Shown piece after piece: positions 1 through 6,780 of a stretch of 7,667 nucleotides of DNA (position 1 is its first letter; every line of letters begins with the position of its first letter). A program made the translations under genes and the position numbers. The notes beneath the pieces were generated by a model. It was not told where the DNA came from. It saw nothing but the letters and a program-made list of their open reading frames with translations, and made no database searches. The DNA comes from Thiotrichales bacterium (GTDB lineage: Bacteria > Pseudomonadota > Gammaproteobacteria > JAAZVR01). Where the stretch lies: NCBI GenBank assembly GCA_018623305.1, contig JAAZVR010000045.1, positions 1 to 7,667 of the forward strand. Direction: 5' to 3'.

Positions 1-194
1 TCATGGGCAGTTTGTTGATGGAATCCTTCTTTGGGATTCCGGGGCTAGGGAGCTACACAATCGATGCCATTCAAGGACAAGACTTTTCAATTGTTAGAGT
101 GATGGTTTTTGTAGGCACAGTGCTCTATATCGTGGGTTTGATTCTGACGGATATTTCGTATGCACTGTTTGACCCAAGAGTGAGATTATCATGA
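1..194 (+). CDS. Peptide-type ABC transporter permease, DppB/YejB-like, C-terminal part (5' end outside window)
   Basis: Partial gene: the reading frame is open from the window edge (first full codon at base 3) to TGA at 192-194, giving about 63 C-terminal residues. The tail shows the pattern typical of DppB/OppB/YejB inner-membrane permeases: an E-x-FFGIPGLG segment, then DAI..QDF, a last hydrophobic helix (about residues 33-52) and a terminal DISYALFDPRVR motif. In the family this subunit pairs with a DppC/YejE-type permease to form the channel of a peptide importer. The stop overlaps the next gene's ATG (ATGA), which implies one operon with translational coupling. The EAA loop and N-terminus lie upstream, so the subfamily cannot be fixed from this fragment. 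The first methionine visible here is internal and is not the real start. Confidence 0.88.
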   Translation, partial: MGSLLMESFFGIPGLGSYTIDAIQGQDFSIVRVMVFVGTVLYIVGLILTDISYALFDPRVRLS

Positions 195-1471
195 TTATTC
201 TCTGGACAGATGCGCTTATTTGGTTGGTCTATCTCTCGCTTCTGGGCTTTGCTTATCAGGTCTTGAAGGACGACGTTCTCCGAGCGCGTTGGTCGATTGT
301 TTTTCAGTCGAAACTGGGGTCAGTGTCATTCATTATTTTGATGATGTATATCGCCATCGCAATGTGGGATTCGATTCACTGGATGAATGACTCAGGTGAA
401 GTCAGAAGCTTATTGGATTGGACTTTTGCTCATTTAACTCAAATGGAGCGCAGCTATTCAAGCCCATTTGCATTGGAGTCCTTCGTCAAAGAAACAGTGA
501 CGATCGAAGGTGTGACACAGCGCATTAATCCTGCACTTGTACATGTTAATCCAGACAGTTCTTGGTTGGACTGGCTCGGACGTTTGGCAATTGTTGTGGC
601 TGTTGTATCGTTAGGTTTGGCTAAGTTGCACCTGTTAACGCGTCACTGGCAGTGGAAGGCAAGATCCGCTGCTTATTGGACTTTGATCGTTTCTCTGGGT
701 GTGTTGGGTTTGGCTTGGGCGCTGAGTTTAGATTTTCATATTCTTGGTACGGACAAGGTTGGAGAAGATGTATTCTATCAAGCCTTAAAAAGTGTACGAA
801 CAGGCGTGCTTATTGGAGCCTTAACGACATTGGTTATGTTGCCAATTGCGGTCTTTTTGGGCATAAGTGCTGGCTATTTTGGTGGAAAGGTCGATGATGC
901 CATTCAGTATTTATACACCACGCTCAGCTCAGTGCCGGGTGTCTTATTGATTGCAGCCGGTGTTTTGCTGATGCAGGTAATGATCAGCCAGAATCCGGGC
1001 TTGTTTGAAACAGAAGCAGAGCGTACAGACTTGCGGTTATTGTTTTTGTGCTTGATTCTAGGGATTACAAGTTGGACAGGGTTGTGTCGTTTGTTACGTG
1101 CTGAAACCCTTAAACTACGCCAACTGGATTACGTTCTAGCGGCTCAGGCAATGGCCGTCAGTCGCATCAAAGTGCTAGGGCGCCACATTTTACCGAACGT
1201 CACTCATATTATTTTGATCGCAGTCGTCTTAGACTTTAGTGGTCTGGTATTGGCAGAGGCCGTTTTATCTTATGTTGGTATTGGTGTGGATCCAAGTATG
1301 TACAGCTGGGGTAATATGATTAACAGTGCTCGATTGGAGCTTTCAAGAGAACCGGTTGTTTGGTGGCCCTTATTCGCGGCTTTTATTTTTATGTTTGGTT
1401 TAGTGTTGGCAGCCAATGTTTTTTCAGATGCCGTTCGCAAGGCTTTTGACCCACGCGCAGAGAGAGAGTAA
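191..1471 (+). CDS. Peptide-type ABC transporter permease, DppC/YejE-like, with extended N-terminal membrane region
   Basis: Inner-membrane subunit of a peptide-class ABC importer, 426 residues. The C-terminal half is a clear binding-protein-dependent permease domain: an LGTDKVGEDVF signature (about 185-195) ahead of the core helices, an EAA-type loop ending in G-RHILPN (about 313-336) that docks on the ATPase, and the closing FSDAVRKAFDPR motif. The N-terminal half is longer than usual: hydrophobic segments near 5-25, 42-60, 127-149 and 160-180, and a polar loop at about 61-125, probably periplasmic. E. coli YejE is about 340 residues and DppC about 300, so there are extra helices here. The ATG overlaps the stop of the upstream permease gene, and an AGAGTGAG stretch sits just upstream as a possible ribosome site. 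The stop overlaps the ATPase start (TAATG). Exact substrate unknown. Confidence 0.92.
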   Translation: MIILWTDALIWLVYLSLLGFAYQVLKDDVLRARWSIVFQSKLGSVSFIILMMYIAIAMWDSIHWMNDSGEVRSLLDWTFAHLTQMERSYSSPFALESFVKETVTIEGVTQRINPALVHVNPDSSWLDWLGRLAIVVAVVSLGLAKLHLLTRHWQWKARSAAYWTLIVSLGVLGLAWALSLDFHILGTDKVGEDVFYQALKSVRTGVLIGALTTLVMLPIAVFLGISAGYFGGKVDDAIQYLYTTLSSVPGVLLIAAGVLLMQVMISQNPGLFETEAERTDLRLLFLCLILGITSWTGLCRLLRAETLKLRQLDYVLAAQAMAVSRIKVLGRHILPNVTHIILIAVVLDFSGLVLAEAVLSYVGIGVDPSMYSWGNMINSARLELSREPVVWWPLFAAFIFMFGLVLAANVFSDAVRKAFDPRAERE

Positions 1472-3048
1472 TGTTAAAAATTAATGACTTAAGTCTATCT
1501 ATTGGGAAAGCTCAAATCTTAAAAAACATCAGTTTTGATGTCGATAAAGGTCAAATTTATGCACTTGTTGGCGAATCTGGGAGTGGAAAATCCATGACAT
1601 CCAACGCCATCATGCGCCTTTTGCCTGATCAAGCTAAAGTGGACAAGGGCGATATTTTCTTCCATGATCATTCACTGCTGAGCCTGTCTGAATTACAGAT
1701 GCAGGCGGTACGTGGTCGTGATATCGCAATGATTTTCCAAGAACCACAATCCGCATTGAATCCTGTGATGAAAATCGGCGAGCAAATTGCTGAAGGCCTT
1801 CGATTGCACTTCAATATGAATAAAAAGCAGGCCTACAATCGTGTCATTGAATTACTAAAAGAAGTTGATTTCCCTGATCCTGAAACTCGATACCATTGGT
1901 ATCCTCACCAAATTTCGGGCGGTCAAAAACAGCGAGTGATGATTGCGATGGCTCTTGCTTGCGAGCCAAAACTCCTGATTGCGGATGAACCGACAACAGC
2001 ATTAGATGTGACTGTTCAACGTCAGATTCTCAATTTATTAAAGTCTTTGCGTGAATCAAGAGGATTGTCTATTTTATTGATTACGCACGATATGGGTGTC
2101 GTTTACGATATGGCAGACCATGTCGGTGTGATGTACCAAGGTGCTCTGATTGAAGAGCAAGAGGCCAAAGCCTTCTTTAAAAACCCGAAGGAAGAATACA
2201 GCCGTCAATTAATAAACTCACTGCCAGATATGAGTCAGTTCCTGAAGTCTAATCAAGACGCTCATTCCATAATGAATGTGAATGATTTAAAAGTGCACTT
2301 TCCAATCCGTAAAGGCCTTTTACAGAGAACAGTGGATCACACACGCGCGGTTGATGGTATCTCATTTGAATTAAAGGCGGGTGAAACCCTGGCTATCGTA
2401 GGTGAATCGGGTTCGGGCAAGACAACATTAGGTCGAGCATTGTTGCATTTGACTGAAACGCGAGAAGGTCTGACTCAACTGGATGGTCACAACACAGAGC
2501 TTTGGCTCAAAAATGATGAGAAAGGATTCCGACAAAGTTTACAAGTCATCTTCCAAGATCCGTTTTCATCGATGAATCCTCGCATGACTATCCGAGACAT
2601 CCTTCTCGAGGGGATGGAGAGCTTGAACGTGCACGCCCAGGAAAACAGGGAAAGCATTATTGCAGGCCTTATGACCCAAGTCGGCTTGTCTCCAGATATG
2701 ATTTTGCGCTACCCGCATGAGTTTTCTGGTGGCCAGCGCCAACGTATCGCCATCGCTCGTGCATTGGCGGTGAATCCAAAAGTCATCATTTGTGATGAGC
2801 CAACGAGTGCTTTAGATGTATCGATTCGAGCTCAAGTACTGGCATTGCTTAAAAAATTACAAGATGAACAAGGCGTGTCGTTAATATTTATTACGCATGA
2901 TCTTTCACTGGTGCCTCATTTGGCTCATCAGGTGATGGTTATGAAAGATGGGCAAGTTGTGGAAATGGGCAATACTGAAAGCGTGATGAGCGCACCGAAA
3001 CATGAGTACACCCAACAGCTTTTACAAGCCATTCCAAGATTGGCTTAA
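1471..3048 (+). CDS. Peptide ABC transporter, fused double ATP-binding protein, YejF/DppDF-like
   Basis: Cytoplasmic energising subunit of the peptide importer, 525 residues, with two complete ABC domains in one chain, as in E. coli YejF (about 529) and GsiA. Domain 1 has Walker A GESGSGKS at 34-41, Q-loop FQEP at 89-92, signature ISGGQKQR at 148-155, Walker B LLIADEP at 168-174 and H-loop His206. Domain 2 has Walker A GESGSGKT at 311-318, Q-loop FQDP at 361-364, signature FSGGQRQR at 418-425, Walker B VIICDEP at 438-444 and H-loop His476. All catalytic elements are intact in both halves. Each domain ends with the YSRQLINSLP / YTQQLLQAIP element typical of oligopeptide/dipeptide ATPases. The ATG overlaps the upstream stop in TAATG and is preceded by GAGAGAG, a good ribosome site. 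Its stop is one base from the stop of mltD, which converges on it. Confidence 0.95.
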   Translation: MLKINDLSLSIGKAQILKNISFDVDKGQIYALVGESGSGKSMTSNAIMRLLPDQAKVDKGDIFFHDHSLLSLSELQMQAVRGRDIAMIFQEPQSALNPVMKIGEQIAEGLRLHFNMNKKQAYNRVIELLKEVDFPDPETRYHWYPHQISGGQKQRVMIAMALACEPKLLIADEPTTALDVTVQRQILNLLKSLRESRGLSILLITHDMGVVYDMADHVGVMYQGALIEEQEAKAFFKNPKEEYSRQLINSLPDMSQFLKSNQDAHSIMNVNDLKVHFPIRKGLLQRTVDHTRAVDGISFELKAGETLAIVGESGSGKTTLGRALLHLTETREGLTQLDGHNTELWLKNDEKGFRQSLQVIFQDPFSSMNPRMTIRDILLEGMESLNVHAQENRESIIAGLMTQVGLSPDMILRYPHEFSGGQRQRIAIARALAVNPKVIICDEPTSALDVSIRAQVLALLKKLQDEQGVSLIFITHDLSLVPHLAHQVMVMKDGQVVEMGNTESVMSAPKHEYTQQLLQAIPRLA

Positions 3049-3049
3049 T

Positions 3050-4780
3050 TTACAATTCAACGGGAACTTTTAGACTCTGTCCCGGTTGCAAAAAGTCTTT
3101 TGGGCTTAACTGGTTATATTCAGTCAATCGAGTGACACTGAGGTTAAACGCTTTCGCAATATCCCATAAGGTGTCGCCATTTTTGATGGTGTAGATGAAT
3201 TCCTTATTAGGCAACCACAAGCGCAGCTTTGAAACCTTACTTAAATCTGCGCTTTTCGATAACAAATTCCATTGACGGATTTTTTTAGCCGATACTTGAT
3301 ATTGATGCGCAATATCTTCAAGTTCCATGTCATCCGGCTTAATCCACATTTCAGATAAATGCCCTGGGCGTTTAATGGTCAATTGACTGCCCAGTTTAAG
3401 ATGTTTTTTGCGAGCAGCTGAGTTCCATCGCTTGATGTCTTTGACTCGCACATCGTATTGACGAGCAATATCCCAGAGTGTATCGCCATCGGCGACCGTA
3501 TGAATAAAGGTTTTGCTCGGTAGCGAAGGTTTTGACGAGGGCTTTGGAATATCAGCCACTTTCGTATCGCCCACCCGATCGGATAATGGGATAACTAATT
3601 CTTGGTTTAAACGAATTAAATGACCTTTGATGTTATTCATACGCTGAAGAACAGACACTTGAGTTCCGAATTTATGAGCAATTCGACTGAGAGAATCGCC
3701 CGATTTAACTCGATAAATTTTGTACTTTACCCAATCCGTAGCGGGTGTTTGCTTTAGCTTATCCTCGACAGTGCCCACTGTATTAATAGGTAAAACAACC
3801 TTGACTCGTTGATCAGGCATGGTTGCCCAGCGTTTAAAACCTGGGTTAAGTTGATAGATTTCATCTTCGCTAATGCCTGACATTTCTGCCAAAAGTGCCA
3901 TTTCAATCTGGCGATCAAGCTCAACCACTTCAATGAATTTATCATTCACCACAGGGTATAGATTGATGTTGTAATCTTGGGCATGCTGAATCACATGACA
4001 ATAGGCCAGCAACTTTGGTACATAATGGCGTGTTTCTTTCGGTAAAGGTAAATGCCAAAAGTCAGTCGGCTTGCCGCGGCGTTTATTTTTGCGAATGGCT
4101 TTATCGACATTCCCCATACCCGCATTGTAGGCCGCTAATGCAAGCAGCCAATCGCCTTTATATCGTTTGTTCAATTGCTGAAGATAATCTAAAGCCGCAT
4201 GTGTCGATGCATACACATCTTTACGACCGTCATACCACCAATCACGATTTAACCCAAAAACTTGTGCAGTCGCCGGAGTGAATTGCCATAAGCCGGCTGC
4301 TCTTGCATGCGAGTAAGCATGAGGGTGAAAGGCACTTTCAACCATCGGCAAAATCGCTAATTCAGCGGGCATATTGCGTTTTTTAATTTCGTCAAAAATG
4401 AAATACAAGTAGGGGTCTGCACGTTCAGACATAACTTCGAGGTGTTTGGGTGCCTGAATAATGCGCTTGATATAGTATTGAGTTTGACGTTGCTGAATAT
4501 CCACCATACTAAATTGCGCTGTGATTGCATTCCACAAAACGGGTTCATAAAGCTCTGGACTGTCCTGCAACGGTGGGTGCGCTTTTAAGTCTTGTTCAAG
4601 CAAATACTCAAACGTAAGACGAGGATCTTGTAAACGCTCGACAGGCTCAAGAGAAGCAAAGCGTAACGGAGCAATATGATAACCATCGCGTGCTAGGGCT
4701 TCTTCTGTAGTGGGCTTTGTCGGTTGACAAGCGGCCAATGAAACAGACAGAGCCACCAACGTAAGACGATGAGCATTCAT
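3050..4780 (-). CDS. mltD: Membrane-bound lytic murein transglycosylase D, lipoprotein with multiple LysM repeats
   Basis: Cleaves the MurNAc-GlcNAc bond of peptidoglycan to leave 1,6-anhydromuropeptides. The 576-residue product starts with a lipoprotein signal peptide whose lipobox is LAAC with Cys18. Gln at +2 favours the outer membrane. The SLT/GH23 catalytic domain spans about 120-270, with the catalytic Glu148 in LPMVESAF, the GLWQFTPATA motif (163-172) and AAYNAG (216-221). The C-terminal half carries LysM peptidoglycan-binding repeats at about 353-399, 425-470 and 527-573, plus a degenerate LysM-like unit at about 477-524. E. coli MltD has about 452 residues and two LysM repeats, so this tail is longer. 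The start follows the gloB stop with no gap, so the two are probably co-transcribed from the gloB promoter. The gene converges with the ABC transporter ATPase gene. Confidence 0.96.
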   Translation of the reverse strand: MNAHRLTLVALSVSLAACQPTKPTTEEALARDGYHIAPLRFASLEPVERLQDPRLTFEYLLEQDLKAHPPLQDSPELYEPVLWNAITAQFSMVDIQQRQTQYYIKRIIQAPKHLEVMSERADPYLYFIFDEIKKRNMPAELAILPMVESAFHPHAYSHARAAGLWQFTPATAQVFGLNRDWWYDGRKDVYASTHAALDYLQQLNKRYKGDWLLALAAYNAGMGNVDKAIRKNKRRGKPTDFWHLPLPKETRHYVPKLLAYCHVIQHAQDYNINLYPVVNDKFIEVVELDRQIEMALLAEMSGISEDEIYQLNPGFKRWATMPDQRVKVVLPINTVGTVEDKLKQTPATDWVKYKIYRVKSGDSLSRIAHKFGTQVSVLQRMNNIKGHLIRLNQELVIPLSDRVGDTKVADIPKPSSKPSLPSKTFIHTVADGDTLWDIARQYDVRVKDIKRWNSAARKKHLKLGSQLTIKRPGHLSEMWIKPDDMELEDIAHQYQVSAKKIRQWNLLSKSADLSKVSKLRLWLPNKEFIYTIKNGDTLWDIAKAFNLSVTRLTEYNQLSPKDFLQPGQSLKVPVEL

Positions 4781-5569
4781 TTATTCCAGCACTCCAGATG
4801 CATCAAGTTGATCTTTCCATGCACGTGTTTGCTCGAAGATAATGGCCTCATCAGAAAGGGAATCACCATACCAACATTCAACGGACTTAACCAACGATGG
4901 CTCGCGGAAGCGTAAGAAAGGGTTAGTATCGAATTCTGTTTGCAAAGTTGTAGGAAGCGTTGCCATACCTTTTTCAGTGTGTCGTTCAACAACTTCTAAG
5001 TAATCTGCAATGATTAAATTATCCGGTTCAACGGTATTGGCAAATCGAACGTTAGCCAAAGTGTATTCATGGCCGCAGTACATTTGAATTGATGGGTCTA
5101 AATCTAAAAAAGGAAGTAAAGATGCGTGCATCTGCTGAGCATCGCCCTCAAATAGTCGACCGCATCCACTGGCAAACAGCGTATCTCCGACAAACGCACT
5201 TTGATCATCGATGTAGCAAATATGATCTAGAGTGTGGCCAGGCGTTTCCCAAATTGTAAATTCCGCATTAACCCAAGGCAGTTCTACTTTATCGCCTTGT
5301 TTTAAAGAGTTCGTAATGCCTTTAAAAGGGCTGTTTTTGGGCCCATACACTGGGATTTCAGGAAACTGCTTCTTGAGTGAATCAACACCGCCTGTATGGT
5401 CTTTGTGGTGATGAGTCACTAAAATGCCACACAAAGTTAAGTTGTGAGTGTTAAGGTAATCATTAACCGAATCCGCACATCCAGGGTCAACGACAACTGT
5501 GTTGCCATGGTGGGTTATAAACCAGATGTAATTATCATTGAATGCGGGGGTAAAATTGACTTCATACAT
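4781..5569 (-). CDS. gloB: Hydroxyacylglutathione hydrolase (glyoxalase II)
   Basis: Hydrolyses S-D-lactoylglutathione to D-lactate and glutathione, the second step of methylglyoxal detoxification in the cytosol. The 262-residue product is a metallo-beta-lactamase-fold enzyme with the binuclear metal ligands visible: THHHKDH (52-58), His112 in ETPGHT, Asp129 in VGDTLF and His167 in YCGHEYT. The GCGRLFEG segment (136-142) and the C-terminal NPFLRFREP segment are typical of the HAGH subgroup rather than generic beta-lactamase-fold hydrolases. I chose ATG at 5567-5569 because MYEVNFTPAFNDNYIW aligns with the N-terminus of E. coli GloB. A GTG four codons upstream (5579-5581) is in frame, and neither start has a clear Shine-Dalgarno. 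The stop abuts the mltD start directly, and the gene is divergent from the methyltransferase gene. Confidence 0.96.
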   Translation of the reverse strand: MYEVNFTPAFNDNYIWFITHHGNTVVVDPGCADSVNDYLNTHNLTLCGILVTHHHKDHTGGVDSLKKQFPEIPVYGPKNSPFKGITNSLKQGDKVELPWVNAEFTIWETPGHTLDHICYIDDQSAFVGDTLFASGCGRLFEGDAQQMHASLLPFLDLDPSIQMYCGHEYTLANVRFANTVEPDNLIIADYLEVVERHTEKGMATLPTTLQTEFDTNPFLRFREPSLVKSVECWYGDSLSDEAIIFEQTRAWKDQLDASGVLE

Positions 5570-5606
5570 GGCTATAAACACACTTAACTAATTGATTTTG
5601 GGTGGC

Positions 5607-5612
5607 ATTATA
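5607..5612 (-). promoter_or_regulatory. Candidate -10 element of the gloB-mltD promoter
   Basis: Read on the minus strand, these bases are a perfect TATAAT. A start about 7 bases downstream would give a leader of about 30 bases before the gloB ATG. No good TTGACA box is found at 16-18 bases. A TTGCTC lies only 14 bases away (5627-5632), which is short. The element sits directly upstream of the methyltransferase ATG, and any -35 would lie inside that coding sequence. It is a prediction from consensus only. Confidence 0.42.
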
Positions 5613-5614
5613 CA

Positions 5615-6337
5615 ATGAAAATTCAAGAGCAAAATGAGTATTTTCAAACCGAACTGACCCGTTGGCTGGCGAGTGAGTCAGGGAGCTCTTATGCGCTGGA
5701 TGAATCAGTTTTATGGGATGAACTTAACAACGGTGTGCCGGCAACGCACATATTGCAGTTAGGGCAAATTGGGATTGAAACACTTGATGGGGAGGCGCAG
5801 AAGCCATTGGTTTTTGATGCCCAAGGCTGTTCCGGGATGCATATTGCAGGTGTCGCTGAATATTTACCCTTTAAAGACGACACTTTTGACTCCGTATTAT
5901 TGCCTCACACGCTCGAGGCTGTTGCCAATCCCTATCAAGCTTTACGAGAAGCTCATCGAGTGCTTAGACCGGGTGGGTTTTTAATGCTAACAGGGTTCAA
6001 TCCTAGAAGCTTGTTTGGTCTGTTAGGGCGATGGTACGATGAGGGAAAAGTCATTCATGATAGCATTCGATGGATTGATGTATCTCGAGTGATTGATTGG
6101 CTAGAGTTGCTTGGTTATGAAGTGCACGATGTGCATTATCAAAACTACAATCCTATCCAAAAAATCCGCTTTTTTTTGAACCATCAATTACCTGCGATGG
6201 GGAATTTATACGGCATCCGTGCTCGGAAAAATGTACACTCCATGACCCTAAACACAGAACGATCAAAACTTTGGCAATTGAATAACCCCGTTAAGGCCTT
6301 ATCGGTTCGCCAATATCTATGGAGTCGAGATGACTGA
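5615..6337 (+). CDS. YafS-like class I SAM-dependent methyltransferase-fold protein, function unknown
   Basis: A 240-residue protein of the Methyltransf_11 type, in the place occupied by yafS in E. coli (between gloB and rnhA) and by its counterpart in Pseudomonas. The second half of the Rossmann-like fold is well preserved: a GVAEYLPFKDDTFDSV segment (79-94), then LLPHTLEAVANP (95-106), LREAHRVLRPGGFL (110-123) and LTGFNPRSLFGL (125-136), the last resembling YafS. The first half is weak: ILQLGQIG (46-53) stands where the glycine-rich SAM loop should be but lacks GxGxG, and few residues separate it from the next strand. Substrate and even activity are unknown. A GGTGG about 9 bases ahead of the ATG is a weak ribosome site. 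The 3' end overlaps rnhA by 8 bases, so the two are probably one transcript. Confidence 0.85.
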   Translation: MKIQEQNEYFQTELTRWLASESGSSYALDESVLWDELNNGVPATHILQLGQIGIETLDGEAQKPLVFDAQGCSGMHIAGVAEYLPFKDDTFDSVLLPHTLEAVANPYQALREAHRVLRPGGFLMLTGFNPRSLFGLLGRWYDEGKVIHDSIRWIDVSRVIDWLELLGYEVHDVHYQNYNPIQKIRFFLNHQLPAMGNLYGIRARKNVHSMTLNTERSKLWQLNNPVKALSVRQYLWSRDD

Positions 6338-6767
6338 CACAGTTGAAATCTTTACCGACGGAGGATGCCGTGGCAACCCTGGTATTGGCGGTTGGGGAGC
6401 CATCCTCCGGTTCAAAGGCGTTGAAAAAGAGCTAAAAGGCTCTGCCAAAGACACCACAAACAACCGCATGGAACTTCAGGCCGCGATTGAAGGTCTGAAG
6501 GCGTTAACTCGACCTTGCAAGGTTCGCATCACCACGGATTCTAATTATGTCCGTCAAGGTATGACGGAGTGGATTGATAATTGGAAAAAAAGAAATTGGC
6601 GTACAGCGAATAAAGGGCCCGTCAAAAATGTTGAGCTATGGAAAGAGTTGGATGAGTTGGCTCAAAAGCACACCATTGAATGGTGTTGGGTGAAAGGCCA
6701 CTCAGGTCATGCAGAGAATGAACGCTGCGATCAGTTAGCCAACCAGGCGATGGACGAACTCAGTTAG
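6330..6767 (+). CDS. rnhA: Ribonuclease HI
   Basis: Cleaves the RNA strand of RNA-DNA hybrids, removing R-loops and helping clear primers. The 145-residue protein is the usual bacterial length. The four catalytic acidic residues fall at the same numbers as in E. coli RNase HI: Asp10 (FTDGGCRGNPG), Glu48 (NNRMELQA), Asp70 (TTDSNYV) and Asp134 (CDQLAN). The catalytic-loop His124 (VKGHSGH) and the basic handle region with tryptophans (WIDNWKKRNW, 81-90) are also present. The start overlaps the methyltransferase stop by 8 bases. GGAG at 6321-6324, five bases before the ATG, is a strong ribosome site that fixes the start. The gene converges with dnaQ and shares 8 bases with it at the 3' end. No rnhA-specific promoter was found, so expression probably depends on the upstream gene. 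Confidence 0.97.
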   Translation: MTDTVEIFTDGGCRGNPGIGGWGAILRFKGVEKELKGSAKDTTNNRMELQAAIEGLKALTRPCKVRITTDSNYVRQGMTEWIDNWKKRNWRTANKGPVKNVELWKELDELAQKHTIEWCWVKGHSGHAENERCDQLANQAMDELS

Positions 6768-6780
6768 ACCAACCGAGTTC
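6756..6780. other. Stem-loop across the rnhA/dnaQ convergent stop codons
   Basis: GAACTC (6756-6761) pairs with GAGTTC (6775-6780). After one A/C mismatch, GTT (6763-6765) pairs with AAC (6771-6773), closing a 5-base loop. Both genes' stop codons fall inside it. Being an inverted repeat, it can fold in either transcript. No T-tract follows on either strand, so it is not a standard intrinsic terminator. It could act as a 3'-end stabiliser or be chance. Confidence 0.3.

Noticed and set aside
652..897. 81-codon plus-strand frame inside the DppC/YejE-like permease gene
   Set aside because: Out of frame with an evident permease; its cysteine- and tryptophan-rich product looks like a shifted reading of membrane codons.
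3026..3046. AAGCCA / TGGCTT inverted repeat at the end of the ATPase gene, possible terminator between the convergent ATPase and mltD genes
   Set aside because: Only 6 pairs with a 9-base loop and no run of T after it; too weak to call as a terminator.
3061..3084. CGGGA / TCCCG inverted repeat at the 3' end of mltD
   Set aside because: Five-pair stem with a 14-base loop, within coding sequence and without a T-tract; likely chance.
4015..4281. 88-codon open frame on the plus strand inside mltD
   Set aside because: Lies opposite the conserved MltD catalytic domain, shows no recognisable domain, and is explained by base composition of the true gene.
6170..6177. Run of eight T in the methyltransferase gene as a possible slippage or phase-variation site
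   Set aside because: It encodes ordinary Phe-Phe-Leu codons in frame, the gene reads through intact, and a single short run is not evidence of programmed switching.
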